A DNA stretch of 64,000 nucleotides from Paenibacillus rhizovicinus (GCF_010365285.1 NZ_CP048286.1:2494501-2558500); one strand, 5' to 3'; positions 51,982-61,233 are shown, counted from the first letter of the stretch. A program made the numbers and translations. The notes: a model not told the origin generated them from the letters alone.

Positions 51982-53322
51982 CTACGAGTTAATGAGTTCA
52001 TTCCCTTCGAACTGCGGCAGCCAGCCGCGGTTCGCCTCGAACAGCTCATCCACCATCTCCTGAATTTCCTGCAGGCTGAGCACGGCCGACGTGAGCGGAT
52101 CGAACGCGATCGCTTGGAAAATCTTCCGCTTGTCGCCCGTCAGCGCGCCTTCGACGGCCAGCTCCTCGCATCTTGCGCTCGTATTGACGAGAATCGCCAG
52201 ATGGTCGGGCAGCTTGCCGACGTGGATCGGAGACAGCCCGCTCCGCGAGGCCAGCACCGGCACTTCGACGCACGCGCCTTCCGGCAGGTTGTCGATTAAG
52301 CCGAAATTGCGCACGTTGCCGTTGAATTTAAACAACGTACCGTCGCCGAACACGGCGTTGAAGATGTAAGAAGCATATTCTTCGCCTCGCGCCAAGTCGA
52401 TCGGCCTGTCGCGCCATTCCTCCATTTGCTGCTGCCAGTTGTTCTTCATCCGCTCGCCGTATTTGACGATGGCGCCGTATTCGCCGGGATTCCAGCCCGT
52501 GCCGTGCGTGCAGTACCGTTCGATCAGATCCGGGCGCTTGCGGAACCACGCGTTGTACTCCGAATTGTGGCCGCTCGACTCCGTCACGTAATAGTCCAGG
52601 TGCAGGAACATTTCGTTCCGCACGATTTCTTCGTTGTAGACGGCCGGATTATTCTTGACGGCGTCCCGGATGAGCGGGTAGACGTTCTCGCCGTTTCGCT
52701 TGAAGTCCAAGTAAAAGGCCTGGTGGTTAATCCCCGCGCACGTATACGTAATCTCCTCCATCGGCGCGCCGATCCAGCCGGCAAGCATCGACGCCGTGCC
52801 TTGCACGCTATGGCAAAGGCCCGTAATCCGCACCTTCGTTTCGCCTTGCATCGCCCTGCAGAGCATCGCCATCGGGTTGGAATAGTTCAGGAAGATCGCA
52901 TCCGGACAGATGCGCTCGATGTCGCGGGCAATATCGAGCATCGCCGGAAGCGTTCTCAGAAAACGGAAAATGCCGGCCGGGCCGCGCGTGTCGCCGATGT
53001 TGATGTCCACGCCGTATTTCTTCGGAATTTCCACGTCATGCCGGTAAACGTCCAGATCGCCGACCATGATCGTGCACAAGACGCCGTTCGCCCCTTGAAG
53101 CGCTTCCTCGCGGTTCGTCGTGGTCTCCAGCTTCACGTCGCGGTATTCGCCCGCGGCGATGATGTTCTCCACCGCTGCTTTGGCAAACGCCAGGCGGCCG
53201 GAATCGATGTCCATCAGCGAGATCGTGCTGTCTTGAAAAGCGGGAAAGGTCAACAGGTCGCGCACCAAATTCTTCGTGAAGACTAGACTGCCGGCTCCGA
53301 TAAAAGCGATTTTCGCGGTCAT
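51982..53322 (-). CDS. Glycoside hydrolase family 4 (alpha-galactosidase/alpha-glucosidase, NAD and Mn dependent)
   Basis: A 446-residue cytosolic glycosidase of the unusual redox-elimination family. NAD site [21 protein letters not shown] (about 4-24). The metal ligands are the Cys of [11 protein letters not shown] near 170 and the His of [13 protein letters not shown] near 200. [10 protein letters not shown] is the conserved substrate strand. The wording fits the MelA-like branch rather than 6-phospho-glycosidases, so the substrate is probably an unphosphorylated alpha-galactoside or related sugar. AAGGAGGAGAACGT precedes the ATG. It is downstream of and co-oriented with the secreted glycoside hydrolase at 53372, with only a 49-bp gap and no hairpin, so they may be co-transcribed. 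Confidence 0.93.
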   Translation of the reverse strand: MTAKIAFIGAGSLVFTKNLVRDLLTFPAFQDSTISLMDIDSGRLAFAKAAVENIIAAGEYRDVKLETTTNREEALQGANGVLCTIMVGDLDVYRHDVEIPKKYGVDINIGDTRGPAGIFRFLRTLPAMLDIARDIERICPDAIFLNYSNPMAMLCRAMQGETKVRITGLCHSVQGTASMLAGWIGAPMEEITYTCAGINHQAFYLDFKRNGENVYPLIRDAVKNNPAVYNEEIVRNEMFLHLDYYVTESSGHNSEYNAWFRKRPDLIERYCTHGTGWNPGEYGAIVKYGERMKNNWQQQMEEWRDRPIDLARGEEYASYIFNAVFGDGTLFKFNGNVRNFGLIDNLPEGACVEVPVLASRSGLSPIHVGKLPDHLAILVNTSARCEELAVEGALTGDKRKIFQAIAFDPLTSAVLSLQEIQEMVDELFEANRGWLPQFEGNELINS

Positions 53323-53371
53323 ACGTTCTCCTCCTTATTGGTCGGTACGGATTGTCCTTACGAATATGAAG

Positions 53372-55669
53372 TCATGGACTGATCTTGGACAAAAAAGCAG
53401 TGTAAGCCGGTTTGGCCGTCCACGTCGCATCGCTGTGCAATAAGCCGAACGTATTCTCCCGATTGCCGTTGTCGTAAGAAACGTTATCGACCAATTCGTA
53501 CCACATCATCGGTCCGGCGTACGGGAGCCCGAACCATACGTCGAACGCATTCGCCGTGAAGGCCGCCTGATCCGCCTCGCTGACTTCGCCTTCGCCCGTT
53601 CCGGTCGCCCAGCCGACCTCCGTCGCCCATATCTTCTTGTTCGTGTCGCCTTTGCCGTTCATCAGATCGACGATCGACTGCAGCTCCGTGAAGGTCCAAT
53701 GGCTCGTCGACGAACCCGCTACGTAGGTGTAGGTATGATAAGCGATCGTATCGAAATAACCTTTGCCGCCGTTGTCGTATATAGCTTGCATGAAGTCGAG
53801 GGGCGCAATGCTGTTCGGCACGTAAGCCGGCTCTACAGGGGAGAAGCCGCCCACCAGGATCGTAGGCGCCGCAACGCCAAGCTCGGCAGCTGCCTGACGG
53901 ATGCCGTTCGAGCCCGGTTTCAGCATGTTATTCGTATACTTGACCGGATCGACGCTCGGCATGTTGAAGAACTGCATGTTCTCTTCGTTGCCGATTTCGA
54001 AAGCGATCGTAACGCCACGGTTCAAATACCGTTTGGCGATCTGGTAGCAGATATTGCCGTACGCCGCGCCGTTCGTCGGCGCATAGTTGTGATCCGGCGT
54101 GCTCGATACGCCCGCCGCCCATGCCGGAGCAGAACGAATGACGATATCATACTTCAAGCCCCTGGCCTGGATCGCGTTGAAAATCAGATCGGCCTGCGTC
54201 CAATTGATCGTCCCTTGCGTCGGCTCCATCAGATCCCAGAACAACGTGCCCCTCACCCATTTCGATCCCGTGCTGCTCACCTTGTCATACAATTGATTGA
54301 GACCTGCGCTCGTAGCGAAATAAGGGTCCTGGGTGTTGAAGCCGATATTTTGTCCGCTGTAGGTCTGGACCTGTACGGCCGTTAACGCAAAATCGTCCGT
54401 ATAAGTAGCGCCCGTGCCCGCGTTCTTCCAGACGAAAATATTCGCCGTCGTATTCGCGCTGCCCGTCGTAAACGTAATGCTCAATTGGGTATAAGTCGCG
54501 GATGTCGTCGTCGTGTTCACTTCCGCTCCGCCGAAATTCTTCGCGCCGAGATACACGACGTCGCCCGCCGCCGCGTTCTTCACCCATGCCGACAGCGTAT
54601 AGGTCGTGTTCGGCGAGAGTCCGGCGATGTTCTGTTCCACGCCGGTATTCGAGGTGCCGATATTCACCGCGCGGGTTCCCGAATGGACGTTGGTTGTCGA
54701 TAGGACCGCATTATTCTGCGTGGTCCAAGGGGACAGGACACCGGTCTCGAAGCCCGGGTTCTGCAGCGGCGGCGAGAATATCGTGAAATCGTCCGCATAC
54801 GTTGCCGCCGTACCCCCGTTCTTCCACACGTAGATCGTTGCGGATGTATTGGCGCTGCCTGTCGTGAAGGTGATGGTCAATTGGGTGTAAGCCGCCGAGG
54901 TTGTCGTGGCGACGATATCCGTCGAGCCGAAGTTTTTGACGCCCAAGTAAACGAGGTCGCCCGCTGCCGCGTTCTTCACCCATGCCGATACGGTATAGCT
55001 CGTGCCGGGCGAGAGACCGGTCAATTCTTGTTCCACGCCGGAGTTGGAGATGCCGAGATTCAGCGCCTTGGTTCCGGAATGGACGTTGGTCGTTACGACG
55101 GAAGCGTTGTTGGAATTCGTCCACGGGGAAAGCGTGCCTGTCTCGAAGCCCGGGTTCTGCAGCGGCGGCGAGAAAATCGTGAAATCGTCCGCATACGTTG
55201 CCGCCGTGCCCCCGTTCTTCCACACGTAGATCGTTGCGGATGTATTGGCGCTGCCTGTCGTGAAGGTGATGGTCAGTTGGGTGTAAGCCGCCGAGGTTGT
55301 CGTGGCGACGATATCCGTCGAGCCGAAGTTCTTGACGCCCAAGTAAACGAGGTCGCCCGCTGCCGCGTTCTTCACCCACGCCGATACGGTATAGCTCCTG
55401 CCGGGCAAGAGACCCGTCAATACTTGTTCTACGCCGGAGTTGGAGATGCCGAGATTCAGCGCCTTGGTTCCGGAGTGGACGTTGGTCGTTACGACGGAAG
55501 CGTTGTTGGAATTCGTCCACGGGGAAAGCGTGCCTGTCTCGAAGCCTGGATTGGAAATCACGGCGTCTGCCGAAGCCGTCGTCGGATGCAAGGCGAACTG
55601 CGAGAAGCATACGGTCAGTAATAGAAGAGCTGCTGCACATAATCGGATGATTTTGCGTGACGCTTTCAT
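53372..55669 (-). CDS. Secreted clan-A glycoside hydrolase with three CBM4/9-like domains
   Basis: 765 residues with a signal peptide (CAAALLLLTVCFSQFALHPT). Three 132-residue beta-sandwich modules begin at about residues 39, 171 and 303, each NPGFETGxLSPW ... VSAWVKNAAAGD, of the CBM4/9 type. From about 450 a TIM-barrel domain (NIGFNTQDPYFATSAGL...) carries the acid/base Glu in FEIGNEEN and the probable nucleophile Glu in KIWATEVGW, as in GH39/GH5-like clan A enzymes. MMWYELVDN is near the end. It should cleave a plant or microbial polysaccharide outside the cell; the exact family and substrate are not certain. GAGGAGGTAATGT precedes the ATG. Confidence 0.9.
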   Translation of the reverse strand: MKASRKIIRLCAAALLLLTVCFSQFALHPTTASADAVISNPGFETGTLSPWTNSNNASVVTTNVHSGTKALNLGISNSGVEQVLTGLLPGRSYTVSAWVKNAAAGDLVYLGVKNFGSTDIVATTTSAAYTQLTITFTTGSANTSATIYVWKNGGTAATYADDFTIFSPPLQNPGFETGTLSPWTNSNNASVVTTNVHSGTKALNLGISNSGVEQELTGLSPGTSYTVSAWVKNAAAGDLVYLGVKNFGSTDIVATTTSAAYTQLTITFTTGSANTSATIYVWKNGGTAATYADDFTIFSPPLQNPGFETGVLSPWTTQNNAVLSTTNVHSGTRAVNIGTSNTGVEQNIAGLSPNTTYTLSAWVKNAAAGDVVYLGAKNFGGAEVNTTTTSATYTQLSITFTTGSANTTANIFVWKNAGTGATYTDDFALTAVQVQTYSGQNIGFNTQDPYFATSAGLNQLYDKVSSTGSKWVRGTLFWDLMEPTQGTINWTQADLIFNAIQARGLKYDIVIRSAPAWAAGVSSTPDHNYAPTNGAAYGNICYQIAKRYLNRGVTIAFEIGNEENMQFFNMPSVDPVKYTNNMLKPGSNGIRQAAAELGVAAPTILVGGFSPVEPAYVPNSIAPLDFMQAIYDNGGKGYFDTIAYHTYTYVAGSSTSHWTFTELQSIVDLMNGKGDTNKKIWATEVGWATGTGEGEVSEADQAAFTANAFDVWFGLPYAGPMMWYELVDNVSYDNGNRENTFGLLHSDATWTAKPAYTAFLSKISP
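54364..55555 (-). repeat. Three 396-bp in-frame CBM repeats
   Basis: Units of exactly 396 bp start at about 55555, 55159 and 54763 (minus strand). Units 1 and 2 differ by only a few scattered bases over nearly the whole length, while unit 3 is clearly diverged. This indicates a recent duplication of one carbohydrate-binding module. Confidence 0.9.
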
Positions 55670-55878
55670 ACATTACCTCCTCATAGTCGAGCTTGTCTCG
55701 TTACACCTGCGTTATTCCTTCCTGCGGCATGAGCCAAAAGCCAAACCAACCGCAGCGCCTATCAATCCCCCTTCCAAGGAGTCCCCGGTCTTGCGCAATG
55801 AAGCCGGTTACATAAGGATTAATTTCTATTATTCGGTTGCCGCCCCCTGTTTCCTGCTCCTTTCAATAAACATGAGAA

Positions 55879-55905
55879 TAGCCCCGGGATAGGCTCCCGG
55901 GGCTA
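55879..55905 (-). terminator. Terminator of the second yojF-bshB2 pair
   Basis: TAGCCCCGGGA pairs with TCCCGGGGCTA around a short loop. It lies 29 bp past the stop at 55934. Confidence 0.7.
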
Positions 55906-55933
55906 GGTAACGAGGCAACGGCGTTATGGCAAA

Positions 55934-56590
55934 TTAATCGATTTTATACGTCCAGAAGCGTTCCGTGCCGAAACGGTCCTGCACCTCTTTGTCCGACAAC
56001 GACTTGTTGCCGAGCAGCTCCAACGCTTGGAACTGGGAACGGTGCGCTTGAATGGAGCCCAGCTTCTGCTTCAAGAACGCCCTCACGTCGACGGTGACGT
56101 CCGGTTTGCCGATCGCTTGCTCGTGATCTCTCGCAAACGCCATGCAGCGAACGGGAGGCCGCTCGCCCGCGGGCAGTTTGCTGACCGCGCGCACAACGGC
56201 AGCGCCGCAGGCGTCGTGGTCGGGATGAACGGCATAGCCCGGATAGAAGGTGAAGATCAGCGAAGGCTTGATCTCTTCCAGCAGTGCCGAGATGCTGCCG
56301 TCCAGCAGCTCCGGTTCCTCGAACTCGATCGTTTTATCATGGAAGCCGAGCAGCCGGAGATCTTGAATGCCGATCACGCTGCAAGCCTCTTCGAGCTCCT
56401 GTTTCCGTATGCGGGGGAGTTCCACCCGGTTCGTAAACGGCGGAATGCCCATGTTGCGGCCCATTTCGCCAAGTGTCAGACATGCGTAGGTGACCGGCGT
56501 GCCGGCTTGTATGAATTTAGACAACGTTCCCGACAACCCGAATGCTTCGTCGTCCGGATGCGGTAAAATGACAAGGATATGACGTTCCAT
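55934..56590 (-). CDS. bshB2: PIG-L/LmbE-family zinc deacetylase (BshB2), pair 2
   Basis: 218 residues from ATG 56590, with GGAG six bases upstream. An ATG at 56614 that overlaps the yojF stop by one base is an alternative. MERHILVILPHPDDEAFGLSGTL is the classical BshB2 start with the zinc-binding HPDD; the third ligand lies in VHPDHDACGAAVVRA near 120, and LTLGEMGRNMGIP is the substrate loop. This copy looks closer to Bacillus BshB2 than the one at 49334, and is more likely to be the true bacillithiol enzyme. Co-transcribed with the yojF gene at 56614. Confidence 0.9.
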   Translation of the reverse strand: MERHILVILPHPDDEAFGLSGTLSKFIQAGTPVTYACLTLGEMGRNMGIPPFTNRVELPRIRKQELEEACSVIGIQDLRLLGFHDKTIEFEEPELLDGSISALLEEIKPSLIFTFYPGYAVHPDHDACGAAVVRAVSKLPAGERPPVRCMAFARDHEQAIGKPDVTVDVRAFLKQKLGSIQAHRSQFQALELLGNKSLSDKEVQDRFGTERFWTYKID

Positions 56591-56613
56591 CGTGTTCTCC
56601 ATCTCCTCTTTCA

Positions 56614-56958
56614 TCAGAACGGCTCCCGGCTGAGATGCAGCGCGACGACAAGCTTGCCTTGACCGTCATGCCCCGCCAATATCAACCGTTCCTCGTCTGT
56701 CTCCTCGTAATGCGTCAACCCTTCGGAATATACCCAGCCATGCGACATCTTGAGTCCGACCCGGTACGGGCCGCCGCCGGAAATCGATCCGTGCGAGAAA
56801 CGGACGACGGCATTGCTGATGAACGTAGCCGCCGGATGCTTCGAGCTGTCCAAATGGGAAGCATAGGCTCCCGTCGTCATCTCCAAATGGAGGTATAAAT
56901 CCTGATTCTTAAACCGGTCGATTCGTTGCTGAATCACCGCGTGATCGATAAGCTGCAT
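56614..56958 (-). CDS. yojF: YojF-family protein (DUF1806), pair 2
   Basis: 114 residues from ATG 56958, preceded by GGGAGGAAGAGAC. MQLIDHAVIQQRIDRFKNQDLYLHLEMTTGAYA followed by GLTHYEETDEERLILAGHDGQGKLVVALHLSREPF places it in the same family as 50041-50352, though the two share mainly the C-terminal half. It overlaps or abuts the deacetylase start. The role is unknown beyond its constant pairing with BshB2. Confidence 0.87.
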   Translation of the reverse strand: MQLIDHAVIQQRIDRFKNQDLYLHLEMTTGAYASHLDSSKHPAATFISNAVVRFSHGSISGGGPYRVGLKMSHGWVYSEGLTHYEETDEERLILAGHDGQGKLVVALHLSREPF

Positions 56959-57070
56959 GTCTCTTCCTCCCAACCAACGTTACGACGTTGCTCTCTAAAG
57001 AGATTATAGCCGATAATGCCGCCGACTCCAAAACGATTCCGCAAACGCCTCGCATGGAACCGTTCACATG

Positions 57071-57135
57071 AAAAAAGCTCCCCGCTTAGCATCAGGCTGT
57101 TATCGTGCGCCTGACTGCTATTAGGGGAGCTCTTC
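57071..57135 (-). terminator. Terminator of the acidic hypothetical gene
   Basis: An extended, slightly bulged stem: AAGCTCCCC, TAGCATCAGGC on the left with GCCTGA, TGCTATTA and GGGGAGCT on the right. An A6 run at 57071 is the T-run on the minus strand. Confidence 0.75.
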
Positions 57136-57147
57136 GCTATCCGATCA

Positions 57148-57723
57148 TTAATTGACTTTATTCACGACTTGGCCTGGAACCGCGTCTTGATCATCCTCAT
57201 AGACGCTCGTTTTGGAATACGCCTGTTCCAGCAGGGACGCGAGGTTCGTCGTATTCGATTGCGCGCCGAACGAGTTAAGCAGCAGCGCGAACGGATCCTT
57301 GCTGCTGGCATCGGCAGATTCGGACGAATCCGAATTATTGTTCATGAACGCTTGAAGCACGGCGGCGTTGGGATCGAAGTTCATGATGTCGGACACGCTG
57401 CTCGAATCATTGTCCAACCCGGGCAAAGAGAGATCGTCAGCGTCATCGTTCGTATTAGAACCGGCCGCATTGCCGTTTAGAAAGTCGAGCAAGGACGGAC
57501 TGGAGAATTGCAATTGACTCAGCAGCGCCTGCGCGTCTTGCTGTTTGGAGGAACTGCCGGACGTGCCGGAAGCACTCGTTCCATCTGCGGATTTATCGGC
57601 ATCCGCAGCTGTAGGTTCGCTCGTAATCGGCGCGTATGCGCTCGATTGCGCTTGCGTTTGAAGCATGCTTAAATAATTTTGATAGACGCTGTTGCTGCTT
57701 GAACCGATTCCATTCACACTCAT
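57148..57723 (-). CDS. Hypothetical acidic, Ser/Asp/Asn-rich protein (191 aa)
   Basis: The start is ATG 57723, with GGGAGG about ten bases upstream. There is no signal peptide and no membrane helix. The N-terminus (MSVNGIGSSSNSVYQNYLSM) is followed by a low-complexity Ser/Asp/Gly/Thr region and three short hydrophobic clusters (ALLSQLQFSSPSLLDFLNG, IMNFDPNAAVLQAFMNN, FALLLNSFGAQSN). The N-terminal wording recalls flagellar hook-associated or assembly proteins, but no family can be assigned. It probably folds on a partner or is intrinsically disordered. Confidence 0.75.
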   Translation of the reverse strand: MSVNGIGSSSNSVYQNYLSMLQTQAQSSAYAPITSEPTAADADKSADGTSASGTSGSSSKQQDAQALLSQLQFSSPSLLDFLNGNAAGSNTNDDADDLSLPGLDNDSSSVSDIMNFDPNAAVLQAFMNNNSDSSESADASSKDPFALLLNSFGAQSNTTNLASLLEQAYSKTSVYEDDQDAVPGQVVNKVN

Positions 57724-57823
57724 AAAGGTTAATCCTCCCAATTGCCGAATGATTGCATCATACGCCCCGCATATGAATTTCCAATGAATTCACATGCGAT
57801 GCGCCGTATTTCCGGCAACAAAA

Positions 57824-57845
57824 AAAACGACATCGCTGTCGTTTT
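57824..57845 (-). terminator. Terminator of the 95-residue gene
   Basis: AAAACGACA pairs with TGTCGTTTT around TCGC. It is flanked by A8 on the left (T-run on the minus strand). Confidence 0.85.
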
Positions 57846-57880
57846 CAATGTCGTGCATGATGGGATTATTCCGGTGCGGA

Positions 57881-58168
57881 TTACTTCCCGGCCGATTCCT
57901 TGGTTGCCGCATCAAGCATCGCATGCCAATCCGAAAAGTTCGTCTCTCTGGCTACATGCCGGTCAAACAGCTCGTCGGGAATGTTCTTGATATCTTCCCG
58001 CGTATCGATTTGGAAGTTGCCCTTCTCCTTAAACGCGGCGAAGCTCTCGCACTTCGTATGCTTCTTCATAAATCCTTCATGAAACAGCTTCTCGAGCGGA
58101 ATATGATCCGGGTCTTCCTGCACGGTCTTCTGGCCTTGTAATTCCTTCAGCAACTCATCAAATGGCAT
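57881..58168 (-). CDS. Conserved small hypothetical protein (95 aa)
   Basis: MPFDELLKELQGQKTVQ, then HEGFMKKHTKCESFAAFKEK and PDELFDRHVARETNFSDWHAML. It is a soluble, charged, helix-rich protein with a single Cys and several aromatic residues. Codon use and the dedicated terminator support a real gene, although the ribosome binding site is poor. It looks like short uncharacterised proteins seen in Paenibacillus and relatives; no function can be given. Confidence 0.7.
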   Translation of the reverse strand: MPFDELLKELQGQKTVQEDPDHIPLEKLFHEGFMKKHTKCESFAAFKEKGNFQIDTREDIKNIPDELFDRHVARETNFSDWHAMLDAATKESAGK

Positions 58169-58350
58169 TGGCTTTTGCTTTCTCAGACGCTCACCTCATC
58201 ACAAAATTTACGTTCATCTACATAAAACGCAATGACTCTATCCCAGTCAGTCATTTCATACGATTGCTACAAGTACATGTGCGATATAACTGATCAATAT
58301 TAGCATTAACAGGGTATACTATTCAATCCTTTTTTATACAACCACTATTT

Positions 58351-59505
58351 TTAGGCGTGAATCGTAACTTTCGTACCCGTCGGTACCTCGGCGAACAGCC
58401 ACTCCGCATCTTCGTTGCGCATCCGGATGCATCCGGCGCTGGCATTGGTTCCGATCGACGCAGGCGCGTTCGTTCCATGAATGCCGTATTTCATCCCTTG
58501 CGTATTCGGAACGCTAAGTCCGAGCCAGCGGCTGCCCAGCGGGTTCTTGGGATCGCCGCCGGGAATGCCCTTGGCCGAGTACCAGGGATTCTCGATCTTC
58601 GTCATGATTTCGAAGCTGCCGGTCGGCGTCAGTCCCGCCCTTCCGCTGGCGATGTCGAAGCTCTTCTCGACCGCTCCGCCGAGAAGCAGGTACAGCTTGT
58701 TTCGCGTAATATCGATTTCGATCGAGCGGACTTTAATCGATGTCACTACCGCCGCGCCGCCGGCCGTGCCGCTGTTCGCCGTGCTGCCTTTGGCCGGGCT
58801 CGCTGTCGCGCTGCCGGCAACGCTGCCTCCAGTCGGGCTGTTCGCGGCCGTGCTTCCTCCAGTCGAGGTTCCGGCCGCGCTGCTATTCGTCGTCGCACTG
58901 CTCGCGGTCATGTAGAACGGATTCGGAATTTGCAGCACTTGTCCCGCTTTGATCACACTTTGCGCAGCGCCGATCCCGTTGGACTGGGCGATAGCCTGCT
59001 GGTAGTCCTGCGGCTTGAAATAGCGAACGGACAGACTGTACAAGGTTTCGCCCTTCTGCACCGTATGCTTCGCCTCTCCGGACGGAAGCGGAATTCGAAT
59101 CGCCATCCCTGTCTTCAGCCCCGTATTCGGATCGGTGATCCGATTGTACGCCATCAACGCGTTCATATATTGATTGCGGTTGAAATAGCGATTCGTAATC
59201 GCGAACAGCGTATCTCCCGGCTTGACCGTATAACGATCCATGACCATCGGATTGGCCAGCTTCAGCGTTGTCCCCGCTTTCAAGCTTGCCTTCGGATTCC
59301 ACCCGTTTATTCTCGCCACTCGCTCGTAATCGCCGGTCAAATAAAACGTTTTCGAGATGCCGTATAACGTTTCCCCCGGCTTAATGGTGTACGGCACGCT
59401 AATATAGGTATCTTCGTTTGCCAGCGCGCTCGTAAAACTCGGAAAGCATGAACCTACAATCAAACTGATCACGATACAAAAGACCCACTTCGACAAGTTA
59501 CTCAA
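58351..59505 (-). CDS. L,D-transpeptidase (YkuD) with three LysM domains
   Basis: 384 residues from a TTG start at 59505, chosen because AAGGTGTGATC precedes it and a signal peptide follows directly (SNLSKWVFCIVISLIVGS, ending ALA). Three LysM modules bind peptidoglycan (YTIKPGETLYGISKTFYL, YTVKPGDTLFAITNRYF, HTVQKGETLYSLSVRYF). A Ser/Thr/Ala/Gly-rich linker spans about 195-260. The YkuD domain has the catalytic GIHGTNAPASIGTNASAGCIRM with His and Cys in place. It makes 3-3 cross-links or exchanges wall peptides, possibly in spore or stationary-phase wall. Single gene. Confidence 0.93.
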   Translation of the reverse strand: MSNLSKWVFCIVISLIVGSCFPSFTSALANEDTYISVPYTIKPGETLYGISKTFYLTGDYERVARINGWNPKASLKAGTTLKLANPMVMDRYTVKPGDTLFAITNRYFNRNQYMNALMAYNRITDPNTGLKTGMAIRIPLPSGEAKHTVQKGETLYSLSVRYFKPQDYQQAIAQSNGIGAAQSVIKAGQVLQIPNPFYMTASSATTNSSAAGTSTGGSTAANSPTGGSVAGSATASPAKGSTANSGTAGGAAVVTSIKVRSIEIDITRNKLYLLLGGAVEKSFDIASGRAGLTPTGSFEIMTKIENPWYSAKGIPGGDPKNPLGSRWLGLSVPNTQGMKYGIHGTNAPASIGTNASAGCIRMRNEDAEWLFAEVPTGTKVTIHA

Positions 59506-59853
59506 ACGATGATCACACCTTCTGACGGAATAATTGCGGCTCACACGTTTCGCCGCCATTCGGCAAAATCCCTTCTATTTCGGCAGCTCCAGCCGATAAT
59601 TGAGTCGATCGTAGGAAAACGCTTCGGCAGCCTGCCCGCGACGGGTTCTTAAGGACCATATTCACGCGGTGAATACTCGGGACCATAGTCAAGAAAGTCC
59701 CGGGTAGCATGAAAATGCCTTGCGGCTCATCGTGCTGCGGTTTCCGCCCGATTTATTGTCAGTTAAAGGAAACGCGTCCTGCCTGTTGAATGGATAATAA
59801 CGATGCCAACGCATAGATTGGGAAACCCAAACAGGTCGAGGAGCTGATGATGG
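59506..59853. other. Divergent intergenic region with a 17-bp palindrome
   Basis: This 348-bp gap separates the L,D-transpeptidase gene from the plus-strand dehydrogenase gene. TATTCACGCGGTGAATA (59659-59675) is a perfect inverted repeat, flanked on both sides by GGACCATA direct repeats (59654-59661 and 59680-59687). It is an operator candidate. No gene is seen. Confidence 0.45.
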
Positions 59854-60876
59854 ATGGAAATCAAGCAAGTCGTTGTAACGGGTCAAAACGCGGTCGAGCT
59901 GCAAACCTTTGATTTGAACGAGCAGGTAGGACCGGATGAAGTACTCATCGATACGGAGTATACCTTCATAAGCGCAGGCACGGAGCTCGCCAACTACACG
60001 GCTAAGGATGCCAACGTCCTCAAGCCCGGCAATTGGAATTCGTATCCGTGGAAATCCGGTTATGCCAACGTCGGTATCGTTCGGAAGACCGGAGCCGATG
60101 TGACCAAGGCCAAAGTCGGGCAGCGCGTCTATACGTTCGGCAAGCATGCATCGGCGATCATCGCCAATCAACAAGAGCTCCTAATCGAAGTGCCTGCGGA
60201 CATCAGCCCGGCGATCGCCGCCTCCTCGCGCATGGCGGGCGTTGCGGCTACTTCGATTATTTTGAGCGAAATCCCCCATCATGCGTGGGTCGCGGTATTC
60301 GGTCTCGGCATGGTCGGAAACCTGGCCGCGCAAATGTTCCAAAACCTCGGCTGCAGAGTCATCGGCATCGAGCCTAACGAGCATCGCCGCCAGCTTGCTG
60401 ACCGATGCGGTCTGACCACGACCATCGGCGGCAGCAATGAAGACGTGCGGGAACAGATTAAAGCGATTACCGGCGGCAAGCTGGCTCACATCACGGTCGA
60501 CGCCGTAGGCCATAGCAGCGTCGTTATGCAGGCGCTTCGATCGACAGCGACGTTCGGCCAGATCGTGCTGCTTGGCAGTCCACGCGTTCCGGTCGAAGGG
60601 AATTTGACCGAGCTGCTGTCCGCTGTACATGTGCGCTGGATTACGATGCGCGGCGGGCTGGAATGGTGCCTGCCCGTCTATTCCGAGCTGCCGAACGTTG
60701 TCTCGCTGCATAGCAAGCAGCAGCTCGTGTTCGACTGGATTCGCGAAGGCAAGCTGGCTCTGGAACCGCAAATTTCGCATTACGTTCATCCCGGCAGGAT
60801 CAAGGAAGCTTACGACGGACTGCTCCATGAGCCGGAGACGTTCACAGGCGTCGTGCTGGACTGGAAGCAGCTGTAG
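59854..60876 (+). CDS. Zinc-type medium-chain alcohol dehydrogenase-like protein
   Basis: A 340-residue MDR-superfamily oxidoreductase. It starts after GAGGAGCTGATGATGG. The N-terminal GroES-like domain (EVLIDTEYTFISAGTELANYTA) lacks the usual catalytic-zinc Cys and GHE motif, having SAGTEL instead. The Rossmann domain has AVFGLGMVGNLAAQMFQNLG near residue 148. This SAGTE subgroup often acts on sugar-type or threonine-like substrates in operons with Gfo/Idh/MocA enzymes, but the substrate is not predictable. It is followed by a strong terminator, so monocistronic. Confidence 0.88.
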   Translation: MEIKQVVVTGQNAVELQTFDLNEQVGPDEVLIDTEYTFISAGTELANYTAKDANVLKPGNWNSYPWKSGYANVGIVRKTGADVTKAKVGQRVYTFGKHASAIIANQQELLIEVPADISPAIAASSRMAGVAATSIILSEIPHHAWVAVFGLGMVGNLAAQMFQNLGCRVIGIEPNEHRRQLADRCGLTTTIGGSNEDVREQIKAITGGKLAHITVDAVGHSSVVMQALRSTATFGQIVLLGSPRVPVEGNLTELLSAVHVRWITMRGGLEWCLPVYSELPNVVSLHSKQQLVFDWIREGKLALEPQISHYVHPGRIKEAYDGLLHEPETFTGVVLDWKQL

Positions 60877-60921
60877 GGACAGCGATACAAGCCAATATTC
60901 CACGACATATTGCATATAACA

Positions 60922-60970
60922 AGAGGTGTCTCCTTATCCTGAATAATGGATAGGGAGACACCTCTTTACG
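60922..60970 (+). terminator. Terminator of the MDR dehydrogenase gene
   Basis: AGAGGTGTCTCCTTATCC pairs with GGATAGGGAGACACCTCT around an 8-base loop, followed by TTACG. It is one of the longest stems in the window. Confidence 0.85.
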
Positions 60971-61087
60971 TTGTAGGTTTCGCCATACAAGGTGCAATTT
61001 AACGACAAACAAACAGAAGTACAACTCGCTGTCCAACTGGCGGCTTAGCGCTCATCTGGAATCATTGTCGAAATTTGAAAAAAAACC

Positions 61088-61114
61088 GTTGATTATTTTT
61101 TATTTGTGTTATAA
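61088..61114 (+). promoter_or_regulatory. Extended -10 promoter of the ABC exporter operon
   Basis: TGTTATAAT (TG-N-TATAAT, 61106-61114) with TTGATT 15 bases upstream (61088-61093) in the most AT-rich stretch of the region. It gives a leader of about 110 nt before ATG 61234. Confidence 0.6.
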
Positions 61115-61233
61115 TTTCCATTAGTTTTTTGCCCCTGAAACTGCCCGCCGATGCGTGAATCATCGATCCGCGAGGAAAGGCGGTTTCGCTCGCTTTACTC
61201 AAGCCTCAGAAACTAACAGAAGTCGGTGATCAA

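Noticed and set aside
58203..58238. Third copy of the GTSAYAAAA paired operator (ATCACAAAA ... ACATAAAA)
   Set aside because: The second half-site matches poorly and only with a 12-base spacer, and there is no -10 box at 27 bases.
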